From contig JANQDY010000247.1 of the NCBI GenBank assembly GCA_028278625.1, positions 1-17,438 of the forward strand: a DNA stretch of 17,438 bases, written 5' to 3'. Source of the stretch: Thermodesulfobacteriota bacterium. GTDB taxonomy: Bacteria > Desulfobacterota > DSM-4660 > Desulfatiglandales > Desulfatiglandaceae. The notes below the pieces were generated by a model. It was not told the origin of the DNA. It worked only from the letters and a program-made list of their open reading frames with translations, and searched no databases. Shown here one piece after another: positions 8,935-16,129 of the stretch (its first letter is position 1; the number at the start of each line of letters is the position of its first letter). A program made the position numbers and the translations under genes.

Positions 8935-9153
8935 ATGAAAATCACTGGGATTGAACTTTATCACGTTTCCGTTCCCCTCAAAGAAATATTCTGGCCCACC
9001 TGGATACCGGGGTACCCCCAGACACACAATCGCTTTACCCTGATTAGAATCATTACGGATGAGGGCATTGAAGGGTATTCCGCCGGGTCGGCCATGGGCA
9101 AGGAAAGGGCCGGTCTGGATCTCAAAAAGAGAAAAGAACGTCAGGTGAGGTAA
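8935..9153 (+). pseudogene. truncated mandelate racemase/muconate lactonizing enzyme (N-terminal fragment)
   Basis: The reading frame from ATG 8935 gives 72 residues that look like the start of an enolase-superfamily MR/MLE protein: MKITGIELYHVSVPL, then PQTHNRFTLIRIITDEGIEG, then SAMGKERAG. Full enzymes of this family run to about 370-400 residues and place their catalytic lysines and metal-binding acids in a C-terminal barrel that is absent here. After GKERAGLD the sequence turns into a short charged, unrelated tail (LKKRKERQVR) and stops. A good Shine-Dalgarno (GGAGAG) precedes the ATG. The remnant sits 17 bp before the transporter gene, so a deletion probably removed the barrel and brought the transporter close. 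The frame can be read back to GTG 8797, but those residues look non-coding. It cannot be a working enzyme. Confidence 0.8.
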
Positions 9154-9170
9154 ATGAGGGGTTTTCGGAA

Positions 9171-10604
9171 ATGCGGCAAAGGATAATTTTCCAAGCGGTT
9201 CGGTGGATGGTTGTTTCATTTATGGTGGTTGCCGTGTGGCTGCCTGCCACGGGGTTTGCCAATGATGGTTCCGACGAAGCGCTTTATCGGAAGCTTATGG
9301 GGATTGCCGGCGGCAAGGGTGACGGTACCCTGTTTGACAGACTGAAGAGTAATTCAGGAAACATGGACTGGGATGGGGCCCCTGAAACGGAATTCGTGGG
9401 AAACCTGAGGATTGTAAAGGGCATCGGGAAAGAAACAGCCGGGACCAGCGGCCGTGTCTACCTTCTGCGCAAATTGAGCGGGGAACTCTATGTCCTCTCT
9501 TTGCCCAAGGATTTTTCAGCCCAGTCAGATGACATGAATTCACCGTATTTCGGTCTGGACGACATTTCGGGCAATAAAATGGTTTTCACCGTTAAGACAA
9601 TCCACACGATGTTCGACGGTGAAGCCTATAAATTCGCCAAACTCGTATCCGCGCCCGAGCAGATGAAACTCGACCGTATCTTTAAAATCTGTATCATTCT
9701 GATGCTGTTTTTCGTCATGGTCGGAATGGGAATGACCCTGACCTATAAGGAGTTCTCACTGGTTTTCGTAAAACCACGGGGAATTATTTTAGGAGAGATA
9801 CTGCAGTTCGGCTTTATGCCTTTTTTGGCCATGTGCTTGGGGCATCTGCTCGGTTTTTACGACCAGTACCCGTTTATTTTTGTTGGGATGATCCTTATTA
9901 CGGCGATCCCCGGCGGTGTCACTTCAAACCTGATGACCTACTATGCCAAAGGTGATCTGGCCCTTTCCATTTCGCTGACCTCCTTTTCCACGGTCCTCTC
10001 TATTGTCTTTACGCCGCTCCTGCTGGCCCTGTATTGCTCCGACATGCCTGAGATTGCCATTCCGGTAAAGGTCGTTGTTCAAACCATATTAGTCCTTGTG
10101 ATGATTCCTCTGATCGTCGGCATGACGATCCGCGGAAAATGGCGGTCCTTCGCGGAAAAAGCCACCCCGTCTTTTTCAGCGCTTGGGATTATTGCCCTGT
10201 TGGTTCTGATCATTGTCGGTGTTTTGAGCAACCTGCACGCCTTCACCGATACCGGCCGCTATGGATTTAAATTCTATACAACCATTTTCAGCCTGACCAT
10301 GCTCGGCATGCTTTTCGGTATCTTTTTTCCCAAGCTGTTTCGGATAGGCAATTTCCAAATTCGGGCCATCTCCCTCGAAACCGGCCTGCGCAACAGCGCT
10401 CTTGCCATGACGATTGCCCTGTTGCTTCAGGATGCCATGGGTGATTTCTACAGTTCCATGTTTGTGACGTCCGGCCTGTTCGGTTTGATTATGTACCTGG
10501 CCGGAGTGATAGCGATCTTTCTCTATAAGCCACTGTTGCCGGTTACGCCGCAGGGGTTTCCCTCGGAGCATTCTTCGGATGCACCCGGTCCCATGGGCTC
10601 ATGA
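9171..10604 (+). CDS. bile acid:sodium symporter family (SBF/BASS) transporter with exported N-terminal domain
   Basis: A 477-residue inner-membrane protein. Residues ~168-455 form the SBF/BASS transporter core with about eight to ten membrane segments and recognisable family regions: GMGMTLTYKEF (185-195), PGGVTSNLMTYYAKGDLALS (247-266) and ETGLRNSALA (403-412). Members couple Na+ to uptake of organic anions; the substrate here is unknown. The oddity is the front: a signal peptide (to about residue 30) and ~135 hydrophilic residues come before the first core helix, placing an extra domain outside the membrane, whereas family members are usually ~300 residues. I do not recognise that domain. 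The last residues, from about SSDAPGPMGS, are encoded within one copy of a 62-bp repeat found again at 17271, so the natural C-terminus was probably replaced. The upstream neighbour is a truncated enzyme gene. A GAGGGG box lies about 11 bp before the ATG. Confidence 0.92.
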   Translation: MRQRIIFQAVRWMVVSFMVVAVWLPATGFANDGSDEALYRKLMGIAGGKGDGTLFDRLKSNSGNMDWDGAPETEFVGNLRIVKGIGKETAGTSGRVYLLRKLSGELYVLSLPKDFSAQSDDMNSPYFGLDDISGNKMVFTVKTIHTMFDGEAYKFAKLVSAPEQMKLDRIFKICIILMLFFVMVGMGMTLTYKEFSLVFVKPRGIILGEILQFGFMPFLAMCLGHLLGFYDQYPFIFVGMILITAIPGGVTSNLMTYYAKGDLALSISLTSFSTVLSIVFTPLLLALYCSDMPEIAIPVKVVVQTILVLVMIPLIVGMTIRGKWRSFAEKATPSFSALGIIALLVLIIVGVLSNLHAFTDTGRYGFKFYTTIFSLTMLGMLFGIFFPKLFRIGNFQIRAISLETGLRNSALAMTIALLLQDAMGDFYSSMFVTSGLFGLIMYLAGVIAIFLYKPLLPVTPQGFPSEHSSDAPGPMGS

Positions 10605-10634
10605 GAAAGGCATCGATATCTGTTTCTGTCATTT
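10573..10634. repeat. 62-bp diverged direct repeat, copy A
   Basis: This copy matches 17271-17332 at 56 of 62 positions in the same orientation. Similarity ends abruptly on both sides. It overlaps the 3' end and stop of the transporter gene. On the minus strand it opens a short frame, ATG at 10632 to a stop at 10543-10545, starting MTETDIDAFLMSPWDRV. Copy B starts MTETGIDAFLMNPLDRV in the same way. The repeat is therefore likely the 5' end of some gene carried to two places. Only one of the six differences is synonymous in that frame, so there is no sign of current selection. Confidence 0.8.
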
Positions 10635-10899
10635 CATCATACCTACTGCCAGAGCTTTACCGTTTCGTTTGCTTCAGCCCAACGTATGGTAAGGACAGAT
10701 TGATGATTATCTGAACCTGTGCCGATAACGATTTCATAATTAGCAGGAAAAGAGAATAAGTTCAAACTGAGCACAAACAATCCTAAGAACCTATCACACG
10801 AAATCAGACAAGGGTAGACAGGCAATGCCATTTGGTTCATAATGGCCCGAATTGAACTAAAAAGGGAGCTGCCTAATAGGTCATAGATCCAACACGGGG
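10635..10899. other. intergenic stretch without a supported gene
   Basis: About 265 bp between the repeat copy and the DUF5666-like pseudogene. A minus-strand frame is open across it (ending near 10643, just before the minus-strand ATG of the repeat copy), but its sequence matches nothing I recognise and it lacks a convincing start. I see no clear promoter, terminator or RNA gene. It may hold decayed coding sequence. Confidence 0.4.
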
Positions 10900-10905
10900 A
10901 TGGAT

Positions 10906-11443
10906 ATGAAAAAGCGATTTGCATTATTGGCTGGTCTTCTTCTTCACATTAGTAGCTGTTTCGGCAGATGAGGGACTTGAAGAAGAAATCAGTCGTATCG
11001 ATCTTTCCGTAAAGAGTATTAAAACATGTGGCGTATCAGTTGATGTCGGCAGCGCCAGAATCGAAGACCGTAATGACACGATAATGCCGTTCGACAAACT
11101 GAAACCACGCGAATGCTTGGAGGTTGAGGGATACTTTCTTCTTGATGGTAGCTCAAAGCCAAGAGCATCCAAATTAACGTGTCGGAGCGGCCAAAGCCAA
11201 GAGCATCCAAATTAACGTGTCGGAGCGGCCAAACCTGCAGGCCCTGTGTTAACTGCAAAGGCAGATGGAAGCTCCCAAAAAGTGGGGCCTGTGACTGTCA
11301 GAATATCCCCGAATACGATTATCGAAGGCGATGATGATGAGCGAATCTCAGTTGGTCAGATAATGCCTGGCCATTGATTGGAATGTAAAGGGAAATGGAC
11401 CGCGAACAGAGAATTCCCCGCCACCGAAATTGAACTGGATTAA
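10906..11443 (+). pseudogene. broken exported protein with two DUF5666-like units
   Basis: One frame (from TTG 10919) can be read to TAA 11441-11443, interrupted by TAA at 11213-11215 and TGA at 11375-11377. Before the first stop it encodes a hydrophobic leader (LVFFFTLVAVSA) and a unit running from ISRIDLSVKSI to PRECLEVEGYFLLDGSS. After it comes a second unit of the same shape, PVTVRISPNTIIEGDDDER then GQIMPGH(stop)LECKGKW and ATEIELD. This layout (beta strands, 'I..T.I', 'L.VEG....DG...A..I') resembles DUF5666 domains. The TGA probably replaced a Trp codon. The ATG at 10906 is in another frame and gives a signal-like MKKRFALLAGLLL that ends at once, so the start is also damaged. A 38-bp tandem duplication covers the first stop. 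A strict caller would report only 10919-11215. It lies 34 bp before the nitroreductase gene. Its function is unknown. Confidence 0.6.
11155..11230. repeat. perfect 38-bp tandem duplication
   Basis: Two identical 38-bp units, 11155-11192 and 11193-11230, each beginning AAAGCCAAGAGCATCC and ending GTCGGAGCGGCC. The length is not a multiple of three. The second copy is therefore read in another frame and supplies the TAA stop at 11213-11215 that cuts the surrounding coding frame. The lack of any difference between the units points to a recent event. Confidence 0.95.
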
Positions 11444-11477
11444 GATGGATTCTTGATCCTCAGCATCTAAAACCCCT

Positions 11478-12281
11478 ATGGTCAATCTTGACAAATACAG
11501 CCTTTTCGTTTCAAAGACTGAATCGCTGTCCTCAGGCATCAAGAAAGATGCTTCTGATACCGACAAGGATCGACGTTCATTTCTCAGGAAAGCTTTTATT
11601 CTATTTTCGGCGTTTTTTTCTTACCGCTCTACCCTACCTAAAAAGAGGAATGCCATGGCTCATTCGAGTGGATCAGATTCGAGTAAATCAAAAAGGATCT
11701 CTTTGCCATTTCCTGAAATCAACGGAAATGTATCCCTTGAAACAGCGTTGAAAAACCGCCGCTCAAAGCGCCGTTTTGAGCCTTCCTCTTTGTCCGTTGA
11801 AATATTGGGCCAGCTGCTCTGGGCTGCACAGGGCATCACCAGCAGCAAGGGCTATCGAACGGCACCCTCCGCGGGTGCTCTTTATCCGTTGGAAATAGAC
11901 GTTGTTGTAAGCCGAGTGGAGGCCTTGAGACCGGGTATCTACCGTTATCTGCCTCACTCCCATGAACTGGTACTGAAAACAAATGGTTATTTTCAGGCTG
12001 CCCTCTCTGAAGCGGCACTGGGTCAGAAAAGTGTTCGCAATGCACCGGCGGTGCTGGCCATTTGTGCGGTTTATGCGCGGACCATGAAGAAGTACGGAAA
12101 GCGAGGAAAGCGCTATGTACATATGGAGGCGGGTCATGCCGCGGAAAACGTATACCTTCAGGCGACCGGCCTTGACGTCAACACGGTGGCCATCGGTGCG
12201 TTTCATGATACAGAGGTTATGAAAACACTCAAATTGGACCCGGAAGAGCGTCCCCTGTACTTGATGCCTATCGGAAAATAG
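11478..12281 (+). CDS. SagB/ThcOx-type nitroreductase-family dehydrogenase
   Basis: A 267-residue protein of the FMN-dependent nitroreductase superfamily, SagB/ThcOx branch. Diagnostic stretches are SLETALKNRRSKRRF, ILGQLLWAAQGITSSKGYRT, APSAGALYPLEIDVVV, AVYARTMKKYGKRG, HMEAGHAAENVYLQATGL and LYLMPIGK. SagB-like enzymes oxidise azolines in peptide toxins, but stand-alone homologues are common and no cyclodehydratase or precursor peptide gene is seen here, so the substrate is open. Residues 31-50 (DRRSFLRKAFILFSAFFSYR) look like a Tat-type twin-arginine signal, although it is 30 residues in and its hydrophobic part is short; the enzyme may act outside the cytoplasm. The other in-frame ATG, at 11655, would remove this segment, and neither start has a clear Shine-Dalgarno. 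The stop is 33 bp before the prsT ATG, so the two are probably one operon. Confidence 0.88.
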   Translation: MVNLDKYSLFVSKTESLSSGIKKDASDTDKDRRSFLRKAFILFSAFFSYRSTLPKKRNAMAHSSGSDSSKSKRISLPFPEINGNVSLETALKNRRSKRRFEPSSLSVEILGQLLWAAQGITSSKGYRTAPSAGALYPLEIDVVVSRVEALRPGIYRYLPHSHELVLKTNGYFQAALSEAALGQKSVRNAPAVLAICAVYARTMKKYGKRGKRYVHMEAGHAAENVYLQATGLDVNTVAIGAFHDTEVMKTLKLDPEERPLYLMPIGK

Positions 12282-12314
12282 GCCCTGACATTGATAGAAA
12301 AAAGGAAACCTGGA

Positions 12315-15191
12315 ATGAAAAAGGCGTTTCAAAACAACACAGTCCTCTGGATATTGATTTTGGGACTTTTTTCTTTCGTCTCCGGTTGTTCTCTTACAAA
12401 AAGTGATGAAGAAAAAGCCGAGGATTTTTTTCAGTCCGGTATGGCGTTTATGGAAAGCCAACAGTACAAGACCGCTGTTTTGGAATTCAAAAATGCCGTC
12501 CAGAAGAACCCAGAACTTGCCAAAGCATATTTCCAACTGGGCCTCGCATATATTGCTCAAAGAGAGGTTCTTCTGGGTTTTATCGAGATGCGGACAGCCG
12601 TGCGGCTTGATCCTGAAAATGATTCTTTTTTAAATACTTATACGGATCTTTTATTGGAATATCATTATTACAAGGATGCCGCTAAATATCTCAAAACCAT
12701 TTTGAAAAGAAGTCCGAACGATACCGCTCTGCAATTGAAGTTGGGCAATGCCCAACTGAAGGCGAATCGATTTGATCAGGCTGCCGAAACATTCGGTCAG
12801 GTCATTGAAAAACAACCAGACAGCGTCAAGGCAAAGATCGGGCTGGCGGCCGTGTTGGTCAGCCAAAATAAGTTCTATGGGGCCGAAAAACTGCTAAAAG
12901 AAAACGTTTCAGTTGCCCCGAACAGTGCTGAAGCACGGATTGCGCTGGCACGCTTTTTCGAAAAACGAAGGAGATTTGATCAGGCCGGAAGCATTTTTGC
13001 CCAGGTGAGCCATGATTTTCCTGATGATCCTGAAGCCCAGATTGCTTATGCCCAGTATCTAATACGACGAAAAAAACTCCAAGCAGCCCGGCAAGTCGCA
13101 AATATGGCCGCAAAACGAGGTCTTGAAGCGCCAACGCTATTACACATCGAAGCCTATCTTGAGGACAAGGACGGAAAGACGCAAGCGGCTTTGAAAACCC
13201 TCAAAAAAGCGATTCAATTGTTTCCGGATGACCCCAAGAGCTGGATATTCCTGGGGGACCAGCATATACGGATGAAGCAATACGCAAAAGCAAGGCAAGC
13301 CTATCGGCAGGCACTTTCGAAAGGGGCTGAGAAGTCAGATCAGATGCTTGATGTCGCTTTCACATATTACCGCGAAGGAGAATACGGAAAGGCGACTTCA
13401 GAAGTTAAAAAGGTTCTTGAAGAATACCCAAATAGCTCCCGCGCACACTATTTGTACGGGAGACTCCTGCGTGAGCAAGGAAAGAGGGACTCTGCAAAAG
13501 AGGCGTTTCGCCTCTCCAAAGCGTATGACTCGGAGAACAGCGGTGCGCATTATTACTACGGGTTGAGCTTGTTTGAAGAAGGGGAGTATGAGAGAGCCAA
13601 GATGGCGGTTTCAACTGCTTTGTCGTTACAACCCAGTTCCACAAGGGCTCAAATGCTGCTTGCCCGTATCCATTTTCGTCTTAACAATAACGAAAAGGCC
13701 TTGAAAATGGTCAATAGGGTTCTGGAAGCCCGACCCAATGACGTGGAGGCAAGAAGGCTGAGGGGCGAGGCTTATGCCAGGATGAAAAGATACAGTGCCG
13801 CGGCACGCGATTACAGTTTTGTGACGTCACATGACAGCAAGGACCCGAACACTCTTTTCAGGCTGGCTGAAATCTACCAGGCACAGGGCCAAACTGAGAA
13901 AGCGCTGGCAGCATATGACAGAATTTCGAGTACTTATCCAGACAAAAGCAGACTTCTTAGAAGAATCACACAGATCTATATGGAGATGGATAATTGTAAA
14001 GAAGCGATCGATACGTGTCGAAAATATCGTGCGGATAATCCCGAAATTCTAAAAATTGGATTGGTGAATTCGCAAGTCCTCGTGAAATGCGGAGAAAAAA
14101 AACAGGCGAGAAAGCTTCTGGAACATTTGGCAAAAGTCCACCCCAGTTCAACAAGGCCATACCTGATGCTTGGGGATCTGTCACTGGACGGCGCGAAAGA
14201 CATGAAAGTAGCGATTGGATATTTTGAGAAAGCGGCTGAAAGAGACCCTCACAGCGCTTCGGCCTATCTTGGTCTGGCGGATGCCTATGAACAGATGGGC
14301 CAGGCAAATCTTGCTGAAAGAAGCTATCAAAAAGCGATTGAAATTGAACCCGATAGCGTCGTGGCACTCAACAATCTTGCGTTCCTGTACGCGCGGTCAG
14401 ACGGCAATCTAGACAAAGCCCTACCGCTTGCAGCGAGAGCTGAAAAACTGGCGCCAAAGGATCCGGATGTACTGGATACTCTCGGTCTGATTCATTTGAA
14501 AAAGGGGGCTTTTCTCCTTGCCCAAAAAAACTTTTTGGACGCACTCAAACAAGACTCAGAGAATGGAAGCGTCAACTACCACCTGGGGGTCTACAAATAC
14601 CTGCACAATGATTTTGAAGCGGCGAAAAAGTACTTTGAACAGGCAATCAAATTTGGGGTTGATGGGTTGACCTCAAAACAAATCCTTTCCTATGAAGACC
14701 ACATAAAACGAACCGAAAGAGACATGGCCGCAGCCAGTGCTGATGCCGCGCAAGGAGAATTGGAAAAGGCCATTTCGCTCTACGAAGAAATCCTCAGCGC
14801 AATCGGTTTTTATGCGCCCGCAGCGGCCAAACTGGCATCCATCTACGCAGAATCCAATCGAGAATTAGACAGGGCGCTTGAGCTTGCTGAAAAAGCCAAA
14901 AAGATGCTGCCGGCGGACCCCCATCTGCTGGATACACTTGGTCTGATTTATCTAAAGAAAGGATCCTTTTTAATAGCGAAAAGGTACTTTAACGAGGCAA
15001 TCAGCGTTTCTCCTGAAACGGCCTTGTTTCATTATCATTTAGGCCTGCTATATTTTCGTGAACACAAAAACGAAATGGCGACGCACGCCTTGCGGCATTC
15101 CATTAAACTGGGGCTTTCAGGCAAAAGCCTCGAATCGGCCAGACGGATGCTGAAAGAACTCAAGGATTCTCATTCGACTCCGGAAGCTTAA
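12315..15191 (+). CDS. prsT: PEP-CTERM system TPR-repeat lipoprotein (PrsT-like)
   Basis: A 958-residue lipoprotein. It starts with a signal peptide and lipobox (FSFVSGC, lipidated Cys25), followed by some twenty or more tetratricopeptide repeats to the end, with typical lines such as EEKAEDFFQSGMAFMESQQY and AVLEFKNAVQKNPELAKAYF. Length, lipobox and TPR content match the PrsT family (PEP-CTERM system TPR-repeat lipoprotein), and a PEP-CTERM protein is encoded 0.9 kb away, which supports the name. PrsT is found with exosortase-type sorting and exopolysaccharide loci; its exact role is not established. The C-terminal part is internally duplicated: DTLGLIHLKKGAFLLA (from about 14475) recurs as DTLGLIYLKKGSFLIA 152 residues later. 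The frame extends to TTG 12291, but ATG 12315 starts the signal peptide directly. Upstream is the nitroreductase gene; the 3' end overlaps the convergent membrane-protein gene by 32 bp. Confidence 0.9.
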   Translation: MKKAFQNNTVLWILILGLFSFVSGCSLTKSDEEKAEDFFQSGMAFMESQQYKTAVLEFKNAVQKNPELAKAYFQLGLAYIAQREVLLGFIEMRTAVRLDPENDSFLNTYTDLLLEYHYYKDAAKYLKTILKRSPNDTALQLKLGNAQLKANRFDQAAETFGQVIEKQPDSVKAKIGLAAVLVSQNKFYGAEKLLKENVSVAPNSAEARIALARFFEKRRRFDQAGSIFAQVSHDFPDDPEAQIAYAQYLIRRKKLQAARQVANMAAKRGLEAPTLLHIEAYLEDKDGKTQAALKTLKKAIQLFPDDPKSWIFLGDQHIRMKQYAKARQAYRQALSKGAEKSDQMLDVAFTYYREGEYGKATSEVKKVLEEYPNSSRAHYLYGRLLREQGKRDSAKEAFRLSKAYDSENSGAHYYYGLSLFEEGEYERAKMAVSTALSLQPSSTRAQMLLARIHFRLNNNEKALKMVNRVLEARPNDVEARRLRGEAYARMKRYSAAARDYSFVTSHDSKDPNTLFRLAEIYQAQGQTEKALAAYDRISSTYPDKSRLLRRITQIYMEMDNCKEAIDTCRKYRADNPEILKIGLVNSQVLVKCGEKKQARKLLEHLAKVHPSSTRPYLMLGDLSLDGAKDMKVAIGYFEKAAERDPHSASAYLGLADAYEQMGQANLAERSYQKAIEIEPDSVVALNNLAFLYARSDGNLDKALPLAARAEKLAPKDPDVLDTLGLIHLKKGAFLLAQKNFLDALKQDSENGSVNYHLGVYKYLHNDFEAAKKYFEQAIKFGVDGLTSKQILSYEDHIKRTERDMAAASADAAQGELEKAISLYEEILSAIGFYAPAAAKLASIYAESNRELDRALELAEKAKKMLPADPHLLDTLGLIYLKKGSFLIAKRYFNEAISVSPETALFHYHLGLLYFREHKNEMATHALRHSIKLGLSGKSLESARRMLKELKDSHSTPEA

Positions 15192-16026
15192 TACCCCGCA
15201 AGTGAATTTTCAGTCCGTGAGCGACCTCTGCAAAATACTTCAGAAATCCGATCCATAACAGTGTGGTTCCAAACATTTCCAGCACTTCTTCTACAACCTT
15301 GAAAAGGTGCGTCACGCCGTATTCCTGATCAATGGCCAACACCCGTTTTGCTTTCATATAAAAAGATTCGATTTGGGGTATGTCTTCAACATACAAACCC
15401 TCAATGTAGTCCAAGCCTTGTGATATGAACCAGCAGGCGAAGCCGAAGAAAAGATAACGAAAAAGATGAAATCGTCGAAATTTCGTCCACAAGAAGGCCG
15501 TAATCCCGACACCGAAGAGAGCAAATACGGGAACCATGAAGGTATGCCAGTCATAAGAAGGATTCTTCAGGAAAAAACTGAGCAGTGAAGCCCCTTTCCC
15601 ACTGTATTTCCTGGCCATGTCTTCGAGTGCGGTTCCCAGCCTTTCATGGATTTCAGCAAAGTCGTCGATGCCGATCCAAAGGAAAAAAAGGCCGATCAAA
15701 ACCCACATGTACCTGCTAAATCGGTTACTACGATGCCATTGCACGGCGGCGATCAGAAAGACAGTCATGGAGAGGGCATGTGCCTGGATTGAGGAAAACC
15801 AAGTAGGAAATGATTTTTCGCGTGCAATATCCCAGATGCGTTGAATGTTTTTGCTATTAAGAATATTCAGGTAGTTGAAAAGATAATCACATAGAATCAG
15901 GAAAAGCTCAGCAGCGATACAGTAGGCAAAGATAACCGGTATCCAGTAATCCAAACGGATCAATCGCATCGCATCGGAATTCGAAGCTGAGATTTCCCCT
16001 TTGGTTTTTGGTCCTTTATGTGCCAT
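15160..16026 (-). CDS. polytopic membrane protein with DDxxEIHE motif, function unknown
   Basis: I cannot name the family. The 288-residue product has about six hydrophobic segments (roughly 29-52, 80-97, 104-121, 162-182, 189-205, 250-268). Acidic and histidine residues sit at membrane edges: IGIDDFAEIHERLG (D121, D122, E125, H127, E128), YDWHTFMVP (~158-166), GLDYIEGLY (~204) and VVEEVLEMFG (E246, E247, E250). Such a pattern could bind metal or form an intramembrane active site, but that is inference. ATG 16026 is preferred to the TTG at 16035. It lies only 7 bp after the T-run of the PEP-CTERM gene's terminator, with no Shine-Dalgarno, so the real start may be further in (ATG at 15969, just before the first hydrophobic segment). 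Its transcription may depend on read-through from the PEP-CTERM gene. The 3' end overlaps that of prsT by 32 bp. Confidence 0.85.
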   Translation of the reverse strand: MAHKGPKTKGEISASNSDAMRLIRLDYWIPVIFAYCIAAELFLILCDYLFNYLNILNSKNIQRIWDIAREKSFPTWFSSIQAHALSMTVFLIAAVQWHRSNRFSRYMWVLIGLFFLWIGIDDFAEIHERLGTALEDMARKYSGKGASLLSFFLKNPSYDWHTFMVPVFALFGVGITAFLWTKFRRFHLFRYLFFGFACWFISQGLDYIEGLYVEDIPQIESFYMKAKRVLAIDQEYGVTHLFKVVEEVLEMFGTTLLWIGFLKYFAEVAHGLKIHLRGIKLPESNENP

Positions 16027-16033
16027 TACCAGC

Positions 16034-16086
16034 AAAAAACGGCGTGATAAAAGATTTGGTCACAACCCGTTATCAACGCCGTTTTT
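16034..16086 (-). terminator. rho-independent terminator of the PEP-CTERM protein gene
   Basis: On the minus strand the stem arms are ACGGCGT-T-GATAA and TTATC-ACGCCGT, 12 pairs with one bulged T and a 19-nt loop, followed by a run of T at 16039-16034. It begins 44 bp after the stop of the PEP-CTERM gene. It ends just before the ATG of the next minus-strand gene, an unusual position that separates the two genes unless read-through occurs. Confidence 0.8.
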
Positions 16087-16129
16087 GAATTTCATCCCTG
16101 AATCTGCGGAGATTAAACCTTGTTGAAGG

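Noticed and set aside
10643..10924. 93-codon minus-strand frame before repeat copy A
   Set aside because: It has no recognisable domain or ribosome site; possibly decayed coding sequence, but not enough to call.
11348..11566. 72-codon minus-strand frame
   Set aside because: It is antisense to the second DUF5666-like unit and the nitroreductase start, which have better protein-level support.
11478..12281. A thiazole/oxazole peptide toxin cluster around the SagB-like gene
   Set aside because: No cyclodehydratase, docking protein or precursor peptide gene is present within reach in this window.
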